DNA of 64,000 nucleotides from Pseudo-nitzschia pungens (GCA_037355855.1 CM074760.1:7494501-7558500), one strand, 5' to 3'; positions 10,267-21,026 are shown, counted from the stretch's first letter. Made by a program: numbers and translations. Notes: a model not told the origin generated them from the letters alone.

Positions 10267-11280
10267 ATGAATCGTCTACACGTCTACGCAACAATTCTTT
10301 TCTGCTGCGCAACCAACATTGCAGAGGCGGTGAGACAGAGAACATCGCCAGACTTTTCGCCATCGGCGTATTCGTATCGGCATCCGGGAAGCGGAAGCGC
10401 AAGCGACCACCGGGAAGAGATCGATCTCGGAACGACCCTCGTGGCGATCAAATATTCCGGAGGAGTGGTCGTTGGCGCGGATACGAGAACGTCCTCCGGA
10501 GGATACGTGTCGAACAAATTTGCCTACAAGATCAACCCGATTTTCCAACCCGATCTCGAAGCCCTAGAGGAGGACGAACCAGACGATCCAGATTCCAACT
10601 CGTCGTCGTCGTCGTCGTCATTATCGTCGTCATCATCGTCATCGTGCGTGCTCTGCCGATCGGGGAGCGCGGCGGACACGCAATGGCTGGCCAACCGGGC
10701 GAAGCAACGCTTTCGGATGCGCAAGCTGGAGCGCCCCGGGTACAATCCCTCCGTCTCGGAGGTGGCGCATTTTCTTCGGTACCAAATGAGAAACGAAGGC
10801 GGCGGCGGTGATTCGTCCCTCCAGGCCAGCCTGATTTGCGCCGGCTACGACGCGGCCACCCGCGGCGGTCGCATTTTCGGGATCACTCCCGGCGGGAGCC
10901 TGTGGGAGGAGGGCAATTTCTGCGTGAGCGGGTCGGGTTCCGCGGTCCTGTTGGGGTATCTGGACGACGCGCTGCACACGGCGGGGCGCGACTTTGGCTC
11001 CGCGCACACGGAGGAAGAAGCGGTGGCGCTCGTGGTCAAGCTCCTGCGACTGAGCATAGCGAGGGACGGGAGTTCGGGTGGGTTGGTGCGGCTCTATGTG
11101 ATCAACCGAAAGGGTCTCGAAGAACGGACCGTCTACCCCTTTGCGGATGCCGGGAGTGGCAGCGGAAGTGGCAGTGATGCGTCGTCATCGACGTCCGCGG
11201 ACGGGGCGTATAGGGAAACGAAAGTTCACGGACTTGGAAGGATTTGCCGAGCCCTCGTTTCGGTAGCTGATAATGGTTGA
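10267..11280 (+). CDS. PSMB6: Proteasome subunit beta type-6 (beta1, caspase-like)
   Basis: The product is 337 residues from the ATG at 10267; a GTG two codons earlier is not a plausible start. The N-terminal nucleophile block GTTLVAIKYSGGVVVGADTR places the catalytic Thr at residue 56 after a propeptide longer than usual. The propeptide begins with a hydrophobic stretch (YATILFCCATNIAEA). Further beta-subunit landmarks are SSGGYVSNKFAYKI (the Lys33 region), VLCRSGSAADTQ, ICAGYD, GGRIFGITPGGS, FCVSGSGSAVLLGYLDDAL and SIARDGSSGGLVRLYVI. The subunit sits in the beta rings of the 20S core and cuts after acidic residues. Unusual is an insert of about 30 residues, acidic then poly-Ser, between the Lys33 strand and the VLCRSGSAAD strand. 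It is encoded in frame by a TCG-rich tract with no splice signals. A C-terminal Gly/Ser-rich insert also precedes the end. Confidence 0.92.
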   Translation: MNRLHVYATILFCCATNIAEAVRQRTSPDFSPSAYSYRHPGSGSASDHREEIDLGTTLVAIKYSGGVVVGADTRTSSGGYVSNKFAYKINPIFQPDLEALEEDEPDDPDSNSSSSSSSLSSSSSSSCVLCRSGSAADTQWLANRAKQRFRMRKLERPGYNPSVSEVAHFLRYQMRNEGGGGDSSLQASLICAGYDAATRGGRIFGITPGGSLWEEGNFCVSGSGSAVLLGYLDDALHTAGRDFGSAHTEEEAVALVVKLLRLSIARDGSSGGLVRLYVINRKGLEERTVYPFADAGSGSGSGSDASSSTSADGAYRETKVHGLGRICRALVSVADNG

Positions 11281-11829
11281 TTAGCAAACCGTTTGATTAC
11301 AAAGCACATGTTCAACATTAGCGTTGTTGTCAATACTATCAGATAACGTTGATTCCCATCGTTCACATGATAACTTATCGAACACGACCTTACCCCAAAC
11401 TTTTGTGTCAGAAAAGGTCTTTTGTGTAATATTCGTGTTCTGTTCAATGGTGCCCAAACGATCTATCGCGGATGTGAGATCGACGCCCAAAAACAGGAAA
11501 TGCCCGTTTAACAGTTTCAACAGTGGGATTATCAATCGTTTCTTCCACCCCGAGTGCTCGCTCACTCCCATCGTTCAGATAGTTTCATGTCGAATACTGT
11601 ACAACCTTACCAAACTGTGTGTCAAAAAAGTCCTTTCTATTATTCCGATGAGCATTGATGGATTCTATTATATTCTTTCTATTATTAATGTATTCTACGA
11701 TTTCATATGCATGTACTGTTCATTGATGCCACAAACGATCTATTGAGCAAAACGATCTATTGAGGGACGGCCCGAAAAATCGATTGCGAAAAAAAAAAAA
11801 AAGCGCACCCCTTCGTGAAAACCAAACCA
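11281..11829. other. Intergenic region between convergent genes with a degenerate direct repeat
   Basis: This 549-bp tail-to-tail spacer is dominated by two diverged copies of the same ~130-200 bp sequence (described as a repeat). An A-run near 11790-11802 lies just downstream of the reverse-strand gene's stop. Confidence 0.6.
11354..11755 (+). repeat. Two diverged direct-repeat copies, non-coding
   Basis: Copy A (about 11354-11470) and copy B (about 11565-11740) share CCCATCGTTCA, ATG(A/T)..ATCGAA.AC, ACCTTACC.AAACT.TGTGTCA and TGTTCA.TG.TGCC.CAAACGATCTAT in the same order. Copy B holds an extra AT-rich insert. The last core, AAACGATCTAT, is repeated once more at about 11749. No open frame is conserved between the copies. 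Confidence 0.6.
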
Positions 11830-13780
11830 TCATTGCTCGTGTGTCTTGTTCCAGTGCTCGATGATCGCGGCCGCGATGTGTCGTCCCCAGAGTTCGTAAC
11901 CCTCGTCGTTGGGATGGATTCCGTCGACGGAAACAAAATCGCCCTTGTCGGTTCCGGATGTTGTGCTGTTCGGAAGCTCGTCGCTCGACGCCGGTATCGT
12001 TTCTTCCTCCTTGGAATCGTAATAGTTTTTCATGAGTCGCTCGATGCGTTCCCGGCCCGACCGGACGCTGTCCGTGACCCGCAGCAACAATTGCTCGTTC
12101 TGGATGTTTTTGCGAATGGATCCGATGCCCATCTCGTCGTCGGACCACCAATCCAGATCGGGCTGGTGGACGAAGACGACGTTGTCGGGAAAACAAGACG
12201 CCAAGAAACGCTTGTTGTTCTCCATGGCGCGAAAGATGGGAATCAAAAACCAACAGAGCGGAACCAGACGAAAAAATTGCAGCGGGGCGACGGGGAGTTC
12301 CGGAACGACCACCAGCGGATGCCGGATGATTTTCCGGGGCGGCGGCTCCCCGCTGCTTTTGGGACCGGTGGATCGCGTTTGGTCCGTGCCGTCCGCGGAA
12401 GAAGGCTCGGTTGTCGAAGCGTTCTCTCGATGGTTTCGGTCCGGACCGTTTCCCTCCAGATTCATGTTCCCGCCCATCTTTTCCCTGAGTGCTTCCAATA
12501 CCTGGCGGAGGCTGTTTTCGAGTCTCTTCGGCCCGCTGCCCCCGCCGCCATGCATGTGGGGCATGAAGGCTTCCTTCACGTCATTCAAACCAGTGAGGAC
12601 GACGGCGATGTCGTACTCGGCGGCGGCTTTGGGAATGACCGAAGTCCTCCGGAACAATGATCCCTTGTGAATCAAGGGAATGCGTTCGGGTTTTTGGTCG
12701 TGGCTATCGTCTCCGCGAAAGATTGCGCTTCCCGAAGGGTCGTTATTGCTACCGATTGCGGCATCATCGGCGGGGAGGTTCTCTCGGTAGTAATCGTAAT
12801 AGTAGTCATCGTCATCGTCGTCGAGTTGGGGCATGGGCTTCAGAACGATCTCTTTGATGACGGAAATATCTTCTTGGACGAGTTGCGTTCGTTTTCGAAA
12901 CGAACTTCGAATGTTACTCCACCATTCGCTTGCGGTCCACCGTTGGCTGCTTGGAATCTTCTCCGAATCAGACGTCCCTTGCTGTCCCATTCGCTTCCAC
13001 CACGGGGCAGTCGCATTTTGTGGTTGCTGTTGGTGTTGTTGGCGTTGCTGCTGTCGCTGTTTCATCCGTTCTTCGTTTTCGTTTTCTGTAGAATCTAGTT
13101 GCTCATCCTTGCGTTCTCGTCGCTCCATCCAGCGCCTCCGTCGGTTTTGAAATTCTTTGACGATTCGTTCCAATTGCCTGCCCTTGGGATGGGGATCGTA
13201 GGGCTCGATCTCTTCGATGTCTTTCACGAGTTGCGCTGCCGAGACACCCGGGGTGCCGACACACGTCCAGTACACGGCCCTTCCCCCCATTTCCTTCGAC
13301 AAGGCCCGTGCAATCGATTCGGGCAAAATCGGGACACCCGACTTGGACATTCCCACACCGGCTGCCAGGGAGTCCCCAACGACCAGCAATCGCAGGGGTC
13401 GCTCGTGACCTTGTGGGTGATGCGACGACGACGATGAAAATGGACTGCAGTATCCACGACGAGAGGGATTCGGTTCGTTCCTCGTCGATCGCAACCGCCA
13501 CACCTCTCGCCGGCATCACTGGTCGTGGAGCATCCGAGTGGTTGACTCGGTAATTGTTCAGCAACAGGGAACCCTGGAGAATCGCTATTATTGGAGTGGA
13601 TACGTAGACCCCCAACGCCCACTGAAGAAAGACTTGATTCCAACTAAATTTAGGGCTCTCACTCTCGGCACCATTCGAATTCGAATTTGCATTCGAATTC
13701 GAATTTGCATTTGCATTTGGATTCGAATCCTTACCACCCCCCTTGCTCTTGCTGTGCGTGCTAGTCTTCAGTGTGCGCAT
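11830..13780 (-). CDS. Membrane-anchored SGNH/GDSL-type hydrolase
   Basis: Two exons on the reverse strand: 13780-13504 and 13409-11830. The 94-bp intron (GTGTGG...CACAAG, phase 1) gives 618 residues. Reading through without splicing would break the frame just before the GDS block. Exon 1 encodes an Asn/Ser-rich head and a hydrophobic segment (about 48-74; FLQWALGVYVSTPIIAI), a signal anchor. Exon 2 opens with RPLRLLVVGDSLAAGVG (block I nucleophile Ser), then GTPGVSA, VVLTGLNDV (block III Gly/Asn) and VDGIHPNDEGYELWG (block V Asp/His). All four SGNH signatures are therefore present. The catalytic core is interrupted by a long Gln/Arg/Asp-rich disordered insert (about 150-310). SGNH enzymes cleave esters or acetyl groups; the substrate here is unknown. 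The first exon's ATG is chosen because the only earlier in-frame codon is a GTG. Confidence 0.85.
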
Positions 13781-15326
13781 CGACCGATGCGGAACATTTG
13801 CAGGCGTGGATTCGAATTCGGCCCTGAATTCTGGGTCGAATGCACGCACCCGTACGAGTGCTTGCGTGCGTGACTTTCGCTCCCAGCCTAGAAACTGTTG
13901 CCGGCGAGATCATTGCGGGTTTGATAACCTGTCTGCTTGCCACTCACTCCCAGATTCGGTACCTTGTTGACGTGCATTTCGTCTGCATCCAGCGCATTCA
14001 ACAGGAACGATAGATTTGGGAATCCTTGAAACCAGGAACAAACTTGGTATGCTTTTCAGGTCGTACATCAAACAGTTTTGGCTCTTGAAGCAAGCAAAGC
14101 GTCGGGACGTCGAAACACCTTAATTACGGTAAGGCTAATTACGGTACGGGAGAAGATTCGAGTTTTAAGCCGAACCCGACGGACAGGCGGAAGACAAACG
14201 TTTGAGAGAGATGAAAGATCGTCCTTGATTGCGGTGTAACAGTACGGGTAACGTCTTGCAGCCACATTTGTACGAAGAACCTAATAAGTAAGTTTACTTC
14301 GTATTTACGCACTCGTATAACCAATGTTGTAGAGGTAGGAAGTCAATTACGAGTACTGGTAGATTACCATACGTACTGTAATTACCGCCAAGTAAGGTTA
14401 GCTTAAAAACATGAATTTGTAAATTCTCATGTTCACAAGTCTTGTAAAGAATAAGCTGAACCGTAATCTTGTGACACCCAGGAACCTTATTGAAGTCCCA
14501 CTTTATCACGTAAGGGTACGGTTAGCGGGACAACGACCAGTGTGTAAGTTCTAACCTTACGAAGTACAAGTACATTTTTTGAAATGCTTGGAAATAAATA
14601 CGGTAATACAGTACGAGTACTCATTTCACCTTGATTGAGTCTTACTGAGTCTTACTGTACGTACTGTATTGCAATTTGTGGTATGTTGTGAGCGGCAACC
14701 GTTATTCAACGCCTTTGAAAACAAGAATCGATTCATGTACGCCCTCCTAGTTTTGGCGAACTACATTTCATTTTTGTTTATGTATTTGTTTTTAAAGGTA
14801 CCTTTATCATGTGTTCTAGTATCTTTTGGACGTTCAATCGGTTCGAATGCAAAACAACGGAAAAGTTTGCAACCTTCTCCGTATGGAATACCCGGTGGGG
14901 TGTACGCATGACGTTGATTTTTGTTCGGAGTTTGTCGTTATTTCTATGTAATCGTATTTCGAAACCGCAAATTTACGGTTGAATATTCTCTGAAGTTCCC
15001 CTACCGGTATGTAGAGATACAAGCTGCGAGCAAGGACGGGTTCTAGTACTTCTGCGAAATCGGATGCCAAAGCAGGGCCCAGGAAAATTCTGGCCAGTCT
15101 GAGGCAAAAGTAACGGGAAAATTTGCACCTCTTCTCTCACGAGCTCCCTTATGGTTACGTAGTTGTCTCGCTTCAAACTTAAATGTAGATTTCTAGAAAC
15201 AATTTACACTTCGGAGCCTTTCGAGTTGGTTACGATACACTTTCCCTTGCAAACCTGAATAGTCTGGACTGGACTGGACTGGACTGGACTTATCCACTAT
15301 ACGGTTAGCGATAGGACACCGGCGCG
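13781..15326. other. Intergenic region between divergent genes, about 1.5 kb
   Basis: No gene recognised. The region is rich in GTA/TAC-type sequence (for example GAGTACTGGTAG and TACGTACTGTAATTAC, about 14340-14400), several GTAAGG/CCTTAC elements, and a (TGGAC)n array (15264-15290) directly upstream of the forward gene. Confidence 0.5.
15264..15290. repeat. (TGGAC)n pentanucleotide microsatellite
   Basis: About five copies of TGGAC lie 37 bases upstream of the start codon of the secreted ShK-like gene. Confidence 0.85.
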
Positions 15327-17582
15327 ATGAAGTTCCTCTTGCTCCTATCAATATGTGCATCATGGTCGATCCTTTATCGAGCGATCGAAGTCTCGGCCGT
15401 GGGTGAATGTAGTGACGACGAAAGTTATCGTTATTACGGAGATGATTGGAAAGGTCGGTACTCCTTGCTCGCAATCGTTTCGTGGTATGTGCGTTTCTCG
15501 TTCGCATTCTTCTGGAATCGCCTTTTTCTTATCCTGCTTGCACCCGTTTGCGACTGCCGTTTTCACGCTTACTTCGTATTGCAGATTGCAAGTGGGTGCA
15601 TGACAACAAGCGATGCAATAGGCACGATAACAAGGACAACAAACATGTCGGGAAGCATTATTGTCCGAAAAGTTGTGGACTCTGTGCACAAACAAGAAAC
15701 ACTTTCATCTTCAATCCAGACATTACTACCGACCACGGTGTCAACCACCACCAGGGCGGCGACGAGTTTCATTTCGGGGATGATGACCATAACGATAACC
15801 ATGACGACGACGATGACGATGACGATGATGATCACTGGAACAACGACGACGACGAATGGCTTCACGCGGATGACGATTGGCATCTCGACGATGACGATGA
15901 CACTCCTCATACTAACGATGATGATTTCCATTGGAACGATTATTTGGGGGATAACGACGGTGAGACGTACTTCTGTTACAAGGACAACAAAGACTTTCGC
16001 TATGGTGGAGATGATTGGAAGGTAAGATCTATCTTCAATTGAATTTGTTGCAGTGATGGAGAAGCTTGTTCTCATAATTAAGTAACTCGTATCGATTTAT
16101 CACTCCGGATGACACAGGACTGCAATTGGGTGGCTAGGGAAGGCTATTGCAATAAGGAGCATGATGGAAAGAACATTGCAAGAACCTACTGTTCTGTGGC
16201 TTGTGGCCTTTGTGGCGATGATCACAACAACAAACCAACAAGGTATCCCACAAGGTATCCTACAACACCAACAAGGACACCCACAAGGTATCCCACGAGA
16301 AGCCCTGTAACACCAACAAGGACACCCACAAGGTATCCCACGAGAAGCCCTGTAACACCGACAAGGACACCCACAAGGTATCCCACGAGAAGACCTGTGA
16401 CACCGACAAGGACACCCACAAGGTATCCCACGAGAAGACCTGTGACACCGACAAGGACACCGACAAGGACACCCACGAGAAGACCCACTACACCAACAAG
16501 GACGCCCACAAGGTTTCCAACGAGGCAACCAACAACAATTTGTTACGACGATCTAGACTATCGTTACGACGGTGATTTCTGGAAGGTAGGCACTACGAGA
16601 GCGAAGTTCAGGGCACAGTATCTTGGATTGCAATAAAGTCCATGTAGGTTGTTGATATTGAACTTCTGTCTCATTTTTTGCTGGATTGCTTTTGACTTCT
16701 TCTGATCGGGATCACAGGACTGCAGTCTGGGTATCGGAAAATAATCGCTGTTACGATTATAAGGACGGTGTATATGTCGGGGAGTATTATTGCCCACGTA
16801 CCTGCAACCAGTGTCATTCAGACCCTTGCTTTGACGTGACTTTGGAAAGGTACTGTTACGGTGATAACGATGTCGATGACATCAACGTGTTCTTCAAGAA
16901 CTGCGGTGCATATCCATCGGATTGGGTTGGAATTTACGACCCGCGCTACACTACGAACTATGGGAACACGCAGAGTTGGTGGGGCACCCCTTACATGTGG
17001 CAATACACCTGTGGATCTACAGATTGTGACATCGCGAAGGAGGAAGGCACCCTTTGCTTCGAAGACTGGTGGTTCAGTCTACCACCCGGTGAATATAGAG
17101 CATACTTGTTTGCGGATCACGGGTTTACCGTCAAGGCCGAGTCCCCCATATTCAAAATCAGTAATTGCAATGACAAACCCCCCACAAGAAACCCCACGAG
17201 GATGCCTACGAGGATGCCAACTCCCTCACATTGCCCAAGTTCTGTGCGGACTCAAGAACACTGCTACAAAGATAGATCTCCCGAAAAACTCAGGGTATTT
17301 TTCGATAATTGCCACCCCGAAGGAAGGGATTGGATCGGAATCTTCCAGTCCCACGACCATAAAAACTATGGGACCACTCGAGCATGGTGGGGCGAGTCCT
17401 ACCTTTGGGTGTATGCCTGTGGATCACAGGATTGCAACTCCAAATCGGACGGGGGATTTATTGACTTCGAAAGTTGGTGGTCGAAATTGGACTCTGGTTC
17501 ATACAAGGCATATCTGTTTAAGAACGATAGTTATCAGGTGAAGGCAGAATCTGAAGTTTTCCACGTGAACAAGCATTGTTGA
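15327..17582 (+). CDS. Secreted modular protein: ShK-like Cys modules, PTR-repeat linkers and two SKICH-like domains (one apparent frameshift)
   Basis: Exons are 15327-15453, 15585-16021, 16118-16585 and 16718-17582. A signal peptide (MKFLLLLSICASWSILYRA) starts it. Three modules follow the pattern YRYxGDxWK, intron, DCxWV...C...Y(C)PxxCGLC, with the intron always between WK and DC, so each Cys module is assembled across an exon border. They resemble ShKT-type six-Cys domains. Between modules lie an Asp/His-rich stretch (exon 2) and a PTRYPTR/TPTRTPT linker encoded by a 45-bp minisatellite (exon 3). Two ~90-residue repeats close the protein (DWVGIYDP.. and DWIGIFQS.., each ending V(K)AES..F), resembling SKICH-like beta sandwiches. 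This architecture suggests a secreted or cell-wall protein. In exon 4 the expected DC.WV reading is broken by one extra base near 16727: GACTGCAGT is followed by C, then TGGGTATCG. The gene is therefore either mildly broken or misassembled there. Confidence 0.75.
16265..16490 (+). repeat. 45-bp coding minisatellite (PTR linker)
   Basis: The unit begins ACACCAACAAGGACACCC and recurs at 16265, 16310, 16355, 16400 and 16445 with few mismatches, the last copy degenerate. It encodes the 15-residue unit TPTRTPTRYPTRSPV and variants. The length is a multiple of three, so copy-number change keeps the frame. Confidence 0.9.
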
Positions 17583-18534
17583 GAAGACAGTTGATCTTCT
17601 CATGATAATCCGTGAAGTGAAATTTAATCTGGTGTTATTTTCTGTGATATTTACTATTAGTAAGACTGTTTACAACCTTTACATGATAAATAATATAATA
17701 TAATAGTAGATTCATGTTAACAACAGTCAACAATAAGTGCAAGTATGTGTGAATACAATTTATGGAACAATCCCACCAAACCATACCGGTAGAATAGAGC
17801 GAATGAATCATATCTCTCCTGCATCATAGAGTACAAACAGTTGTTGCGATAGTATTTTGGATGTTTTGTCAGAAACTACTACTACGTATTTCGTACTTCA
17901 TACTAGAATTACAATAGAATTGCAATAATCCCCGCAAGAACTTCATTCTGAGAGAAACATACCGATTACTTCGTATTTTTTTATTTTTAACCAAATTCAA
18001 AAAAATCTATGTTTCGGCGGGCCTGCCCTTGCTTTACAAACCAAAGGAGGAACGAGGGAACTTATCGGTTGGACTGGTGTATCATAATTGGTGTCTGGTC
18101 GGCGCGCGACGGACGAGAGTGCTTTACCGACTGTCAGTTTTAATAAAAATGGCGGTAGGTTGGGAATAAGATTACTTACGGGTTAGTCCGGTGTCCGGTA
18201 CAGGAGACCCATCAACGCATCGAGTTGTGTGTTGTTGTGTTGTGTGTGTTATGTTATTGGGATGCCTGATTCCCTTCGAGAAAAATAGACTGCTTCGTAT
18301 CATTTTTACTCCGGTTTGCAGCAGTCGCAAAGTAAGATTACACAGGACACAACAAAGTGCATGTTGTAAGTGCTTTTCTTCGTTTCGTTGAGCATACAGA
18401 AACGATTTTCGGGAGAGATTTCATCATGAATCATCCGTCGGAAAGAGAGGGACGAAGTCCAACCATGAACAAGAGCGGACGCCGCTACCGCAGCAGCGCA
18501 TCCAAGCACGGTTCCTCCTGCTGGTAGCTGCAGC
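17583..18534. other. Intergenic region, about 950 bp
   Basis: AT-rich in its first half, with ATAATATAATA near 17690-17705, and more GC-rich near 18000-18150. No gene recognised. Short open frames from 18191 onward lie upstream of the epimerase start and carry stops before it; they are more likely 5' UTR. Confidence 0.5.
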
Positions 18535-19863
18535 ATGATCAGTATTGGTGTGATGGCTGGAATGCTTCTGAGTTCCCTCTATACGTCGCGGCTTGTTCTA
18601 GACGCGTCCGTGAGCAGGATCCAACAGGAGATCATCCAACCCAACATTGCTGCCCCCCGCACGCAGGACTCCTACAAGTACAAGTCGAAAGCCATGACCG
18701 GCGACGAACTCTCGTTTCTCCGAGGTCCGGACGGACCAAAGTACAACGTTTTGGTCACCGGCGCCGCGGGATTTATCGGTATGCACACCGCGATAGAATT
18801 GAAACGCCTGGGGATGACACCGATCGGTTACGACAACATCAACAACTACTACTCGACCGATCTCAAGGGCTCGAGAATTTCGGAGTTGAAGAGCAGGGGC
18901 ATCCATTTCGAACGCGGAGACGTGTGTGACGCCGACAAGCTCAAGGAGGTGATTCGAAACCACAACATCACCCGGTTCATTCACCTGGCGGCCCAGGCCG
19001 GGGTTCGATACAGCCTGGACCATCCCTTTGAATACGTACACAACAACATCGATTGCACCGTGAACCTGTTGGAGGTCATGAGAGAACTCGACCTGAGAGA
19101 GCAGCCGCTGGTGTACGCTTCGTCCTCGAGTGTCTACGGAAACAACGCCAAGGTTCCCTTTCAGGAGACGGATCCCGTCGAGGATCCGGCCTCTCTGTAC
19201 GCAGCGACGAAACGCAGCGACGAGCTCATCGCCAGGACCTATTTCAATTTGTACAACATTTCCAGCATCGGCCTCCGGTTCTTCACGGTCTACGGTCCCT
19301 ACGGCCGGCCCGACATGGCCCCCTGGATGTTCACCGACCGGATTTTCAACAACGAAACCATCCAGGTCTTCAATCACGGCCAGTCCCGCCGCGACTTTAC
19401 CTACGTCGACGACATTGTCCAGGGCGTCGTCAATTCCCTGCTGGTCGATCGGGAAGCCACGTCGATCGAGGCCGAGGTGGTGAACCTCGGCAACGGCCAG
19501 CCGGTGCTGCTGGCGGATTTCGTGCGGATCGTGGAGGAACGCGTCGGCCGGCCGGCCAACATCGAATCGCTGGGGATGCAAAAGGGGGACGTTCCCAAGA
19601 CGTACGCCGATATTTCCAAGGCGCGGTACCTGCTGGGATACAAGCCCACGACGTCGATCGAGGAGGGGATCGACCGGTTTGTCGCGTGGTTCGAGGAACA
19701 CGAGGCCTCCAAGTATCGAATGGCGCCGACAACGCCAACGAAAAAGGCACCAGCCAGGCACCGCCGCCGTCACCAGAAGCAGTCCTCCCGAGAACGAAAT
19801 GGCAACGAAATCCCAATAAGGCGCGTTCCATTCGAAGCCCATCTCCAACATACGTCGCTATAA
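18535..19863 (+). CDS. GAE: UDP-glucuronate 4-epimerase (type II membrane SDR)
   Basis: A single-exon product of 442 residues. It interconverts UDP-glucuronate and UDP-galacturonate, the sugar donor for acidic polysaccharides, normally in the Golgi. An N-terminal hydrophobic segment (ISIGVMAGMLLSSLY) anchors it. The extended SDR fold follows: NAD-binding VTGAAGFIGMHTA (about 74-86), FIHLAAQAGVRYSL, VYASSSSVYG, the catalytic YAATK pair, GLRFFTVYGPYGRPDMAPW and RDFTYVDDIV. The GPxGRPDMA block is typical of bacterial and plant glucuronate 4-epimerases. The tail after about residue 400 is basic and low complexity. An in-frame stop lies upstream with no other ATG, but a short cytosolic N-terminal extension in an unseen exon is possible because the anchor begins right at Met1. 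AATAAA at 19939 is a plausible polyadenylation signal. Confidence 0.93.
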   Translation: MISIGVMAGMLLSSLYTSRLVLDASVSRIQQEIIQPNIAAPRTQDSYKYKSKAMTGDELSFLRGPDGPKYNVLVTGAAGFIGMHTAIELKRLGMTPIGYDNINNYYSTDLKGSRISELKSRGIHFERGDVCDADKLKEVIRNHNITRFIHLAAQAGVRYSLDHPFEYVHNNIDCTVNLLEVMRELDLREQPLVYASSSSVYGNNAKVPFQETDPVEDPASLYAATKRSDELIARTYFNLYNISSIGLRFFTVYGPYGRPDMAPWMFTDRIFNNETIQVFNHGQSRRDFTYVDDIVQGVVNSLLVDREATSIEAEVVNLGNGQPVLLADFVRIVEERVGRPANIESLGMQKGDVPKTYADISKARYLLGYKPTTSIEEGIDRFVAWFEEHEASKYRMAPTTPTKKAPARHRRRHQKQSSRERNGNEIPIRRVPFEAHLQHTSL

Positions 19864-21026
19864 CCATCACACTGTACACTACTACACTACCAACGCCTCT
19901 CTATCCTTCTCTACGTTTCCATCACTTTTTCATTCAACAATAAATATATGTTCTCAATGTTCCTTTCATGCATACGGTGCAACAGCAACAGCAACAGCAA
20001 CAGCAACGAAGCTTCCTGAACAACTGACATGGTCCACTTCATGTATGTTCAGCAAGTGCAGTAGTATTACTAGTACATCTATTCCTCTAAATTATGTACA
20101 TACGTTTGACCATCACACACCTATCTACCAACAAAGAATAAACAGAACACACCTATCTAGTAGAACCATGTTGCACCACCACCACCACCAGCCCTGTTCT
20201 CTAAGGCTGTTCGAAAGCGGTAGTATACCATATTTGTCGACAAAGGTTTCATCCAAGGGGGTAAGTTATCATGTGCACTGCAGTCGTCTCGACCTCGCCA
20301 ACGGTGGTGGTAAGGATTGATCTTCCATCCCGCGGTGTGTTGTTCGGTGCCACAAGGACACGTGTTGTACCGTACATACCTAGTGCCTTCCGGTAAACTC
20401 GTACGTTAGTAATGAATGTGCCGGGCATGTGCTCTGCATGTACGACTCGGAAAATGGGACGCATTGTTTTCCGAAGAAAAAGAGTCGTTGAGAATCGAGA
20501 ATTTTGAAACATTCGATTTGGAGGACCGACTGGGCGCTCGTCAATGCGTTGAATAGGATTTGGGTTCATCCGCGCGCTCATTGGCGTGTTTTTTGTGTTT
20601 TTTCTCGTCTTGGAGTTTTCGGCCTTCGAAAGTCTTCACTTACTACGTAGAACCCTACGTGTAGCACTACTACTACGACTAAGCCTTACTACAAAGCCAT
20701 GCCAAACATCATCATGAAAATGTCCCTTGGCTATCGATCTTCGCAGCTTTGTGATAGCCAACTGTGAGTGAAGGCATTCGACCCGAGCCTTGCGTAGGGA
20801 AAGTCGATTGCAGATTGTTGCAGGCTGCACATCGACGCAATCAAGCAACAAGCAACAAGCAAAACAACACCCTTGGAAGAATCTAGCACCATTCGAAAGA
20901 GAGAGCACGCAGTGCAGCAAGCGAAGACTAGGATCGCCCAAACGAAACAACAACACTAATACGAATACTTTCACTCGCACTCGCACTCGCACTCGCACCG
21001 ATACAAATACAACAACGCAACGCAAC
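19864..21026. other. Intergenic region, about 1.2 kb, including the AP-4 beta 5' UTR
   Basis: No gene recognised. It has small repeats, (CAGCAA)n near 19981-20006 and a CAC run near 20175-20190. The last ~240 bases are in frame with the AP-4 beta gene but lack an ATG. They contain a (CACTCG)n tract (about 20966-20998), so I treat them as untranslated leader. Confidence 0.5.

Noticed and set aside
13680..13740. GAATTCGAATTTGCATT-type tandem sequence that looks like a B-box/tRNA-like or satellite repeat
   Set aside because: It encodes the Asn/Ser/Ala-rich head of the SGNH hydrolase, and no tRNA cloverleaf surrounds it.
16265..16490. CRISPR-like array of 45-bp direct repeats
   Set aside because: Units are contiguous with no unique spacers, lie in a coding exon, and belong to a eukaryotic gene.
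16222..16509. Reverse-strand repetitive frame (GVLVGVTGLLVG units) resembling a membrane protein
   Set aside because: It is the antisense of the PTR-linker minisatellite; hydrophobicity comes from reading Thr/Pro codons backwards.
18426..18534. Upstream short frame (MNHPSEREGRSP...) as the cytosolic tail of the epimerase
   Set aside because: It ends at TAG before the anchor, is out of frame with it, and the only GT-AG pair between them would be a 19-base intron.
18598..19851. 417-codon reverse open frame
   Set aside because: Antisense shadow of the UDP-glucuronate 4-epimerase.
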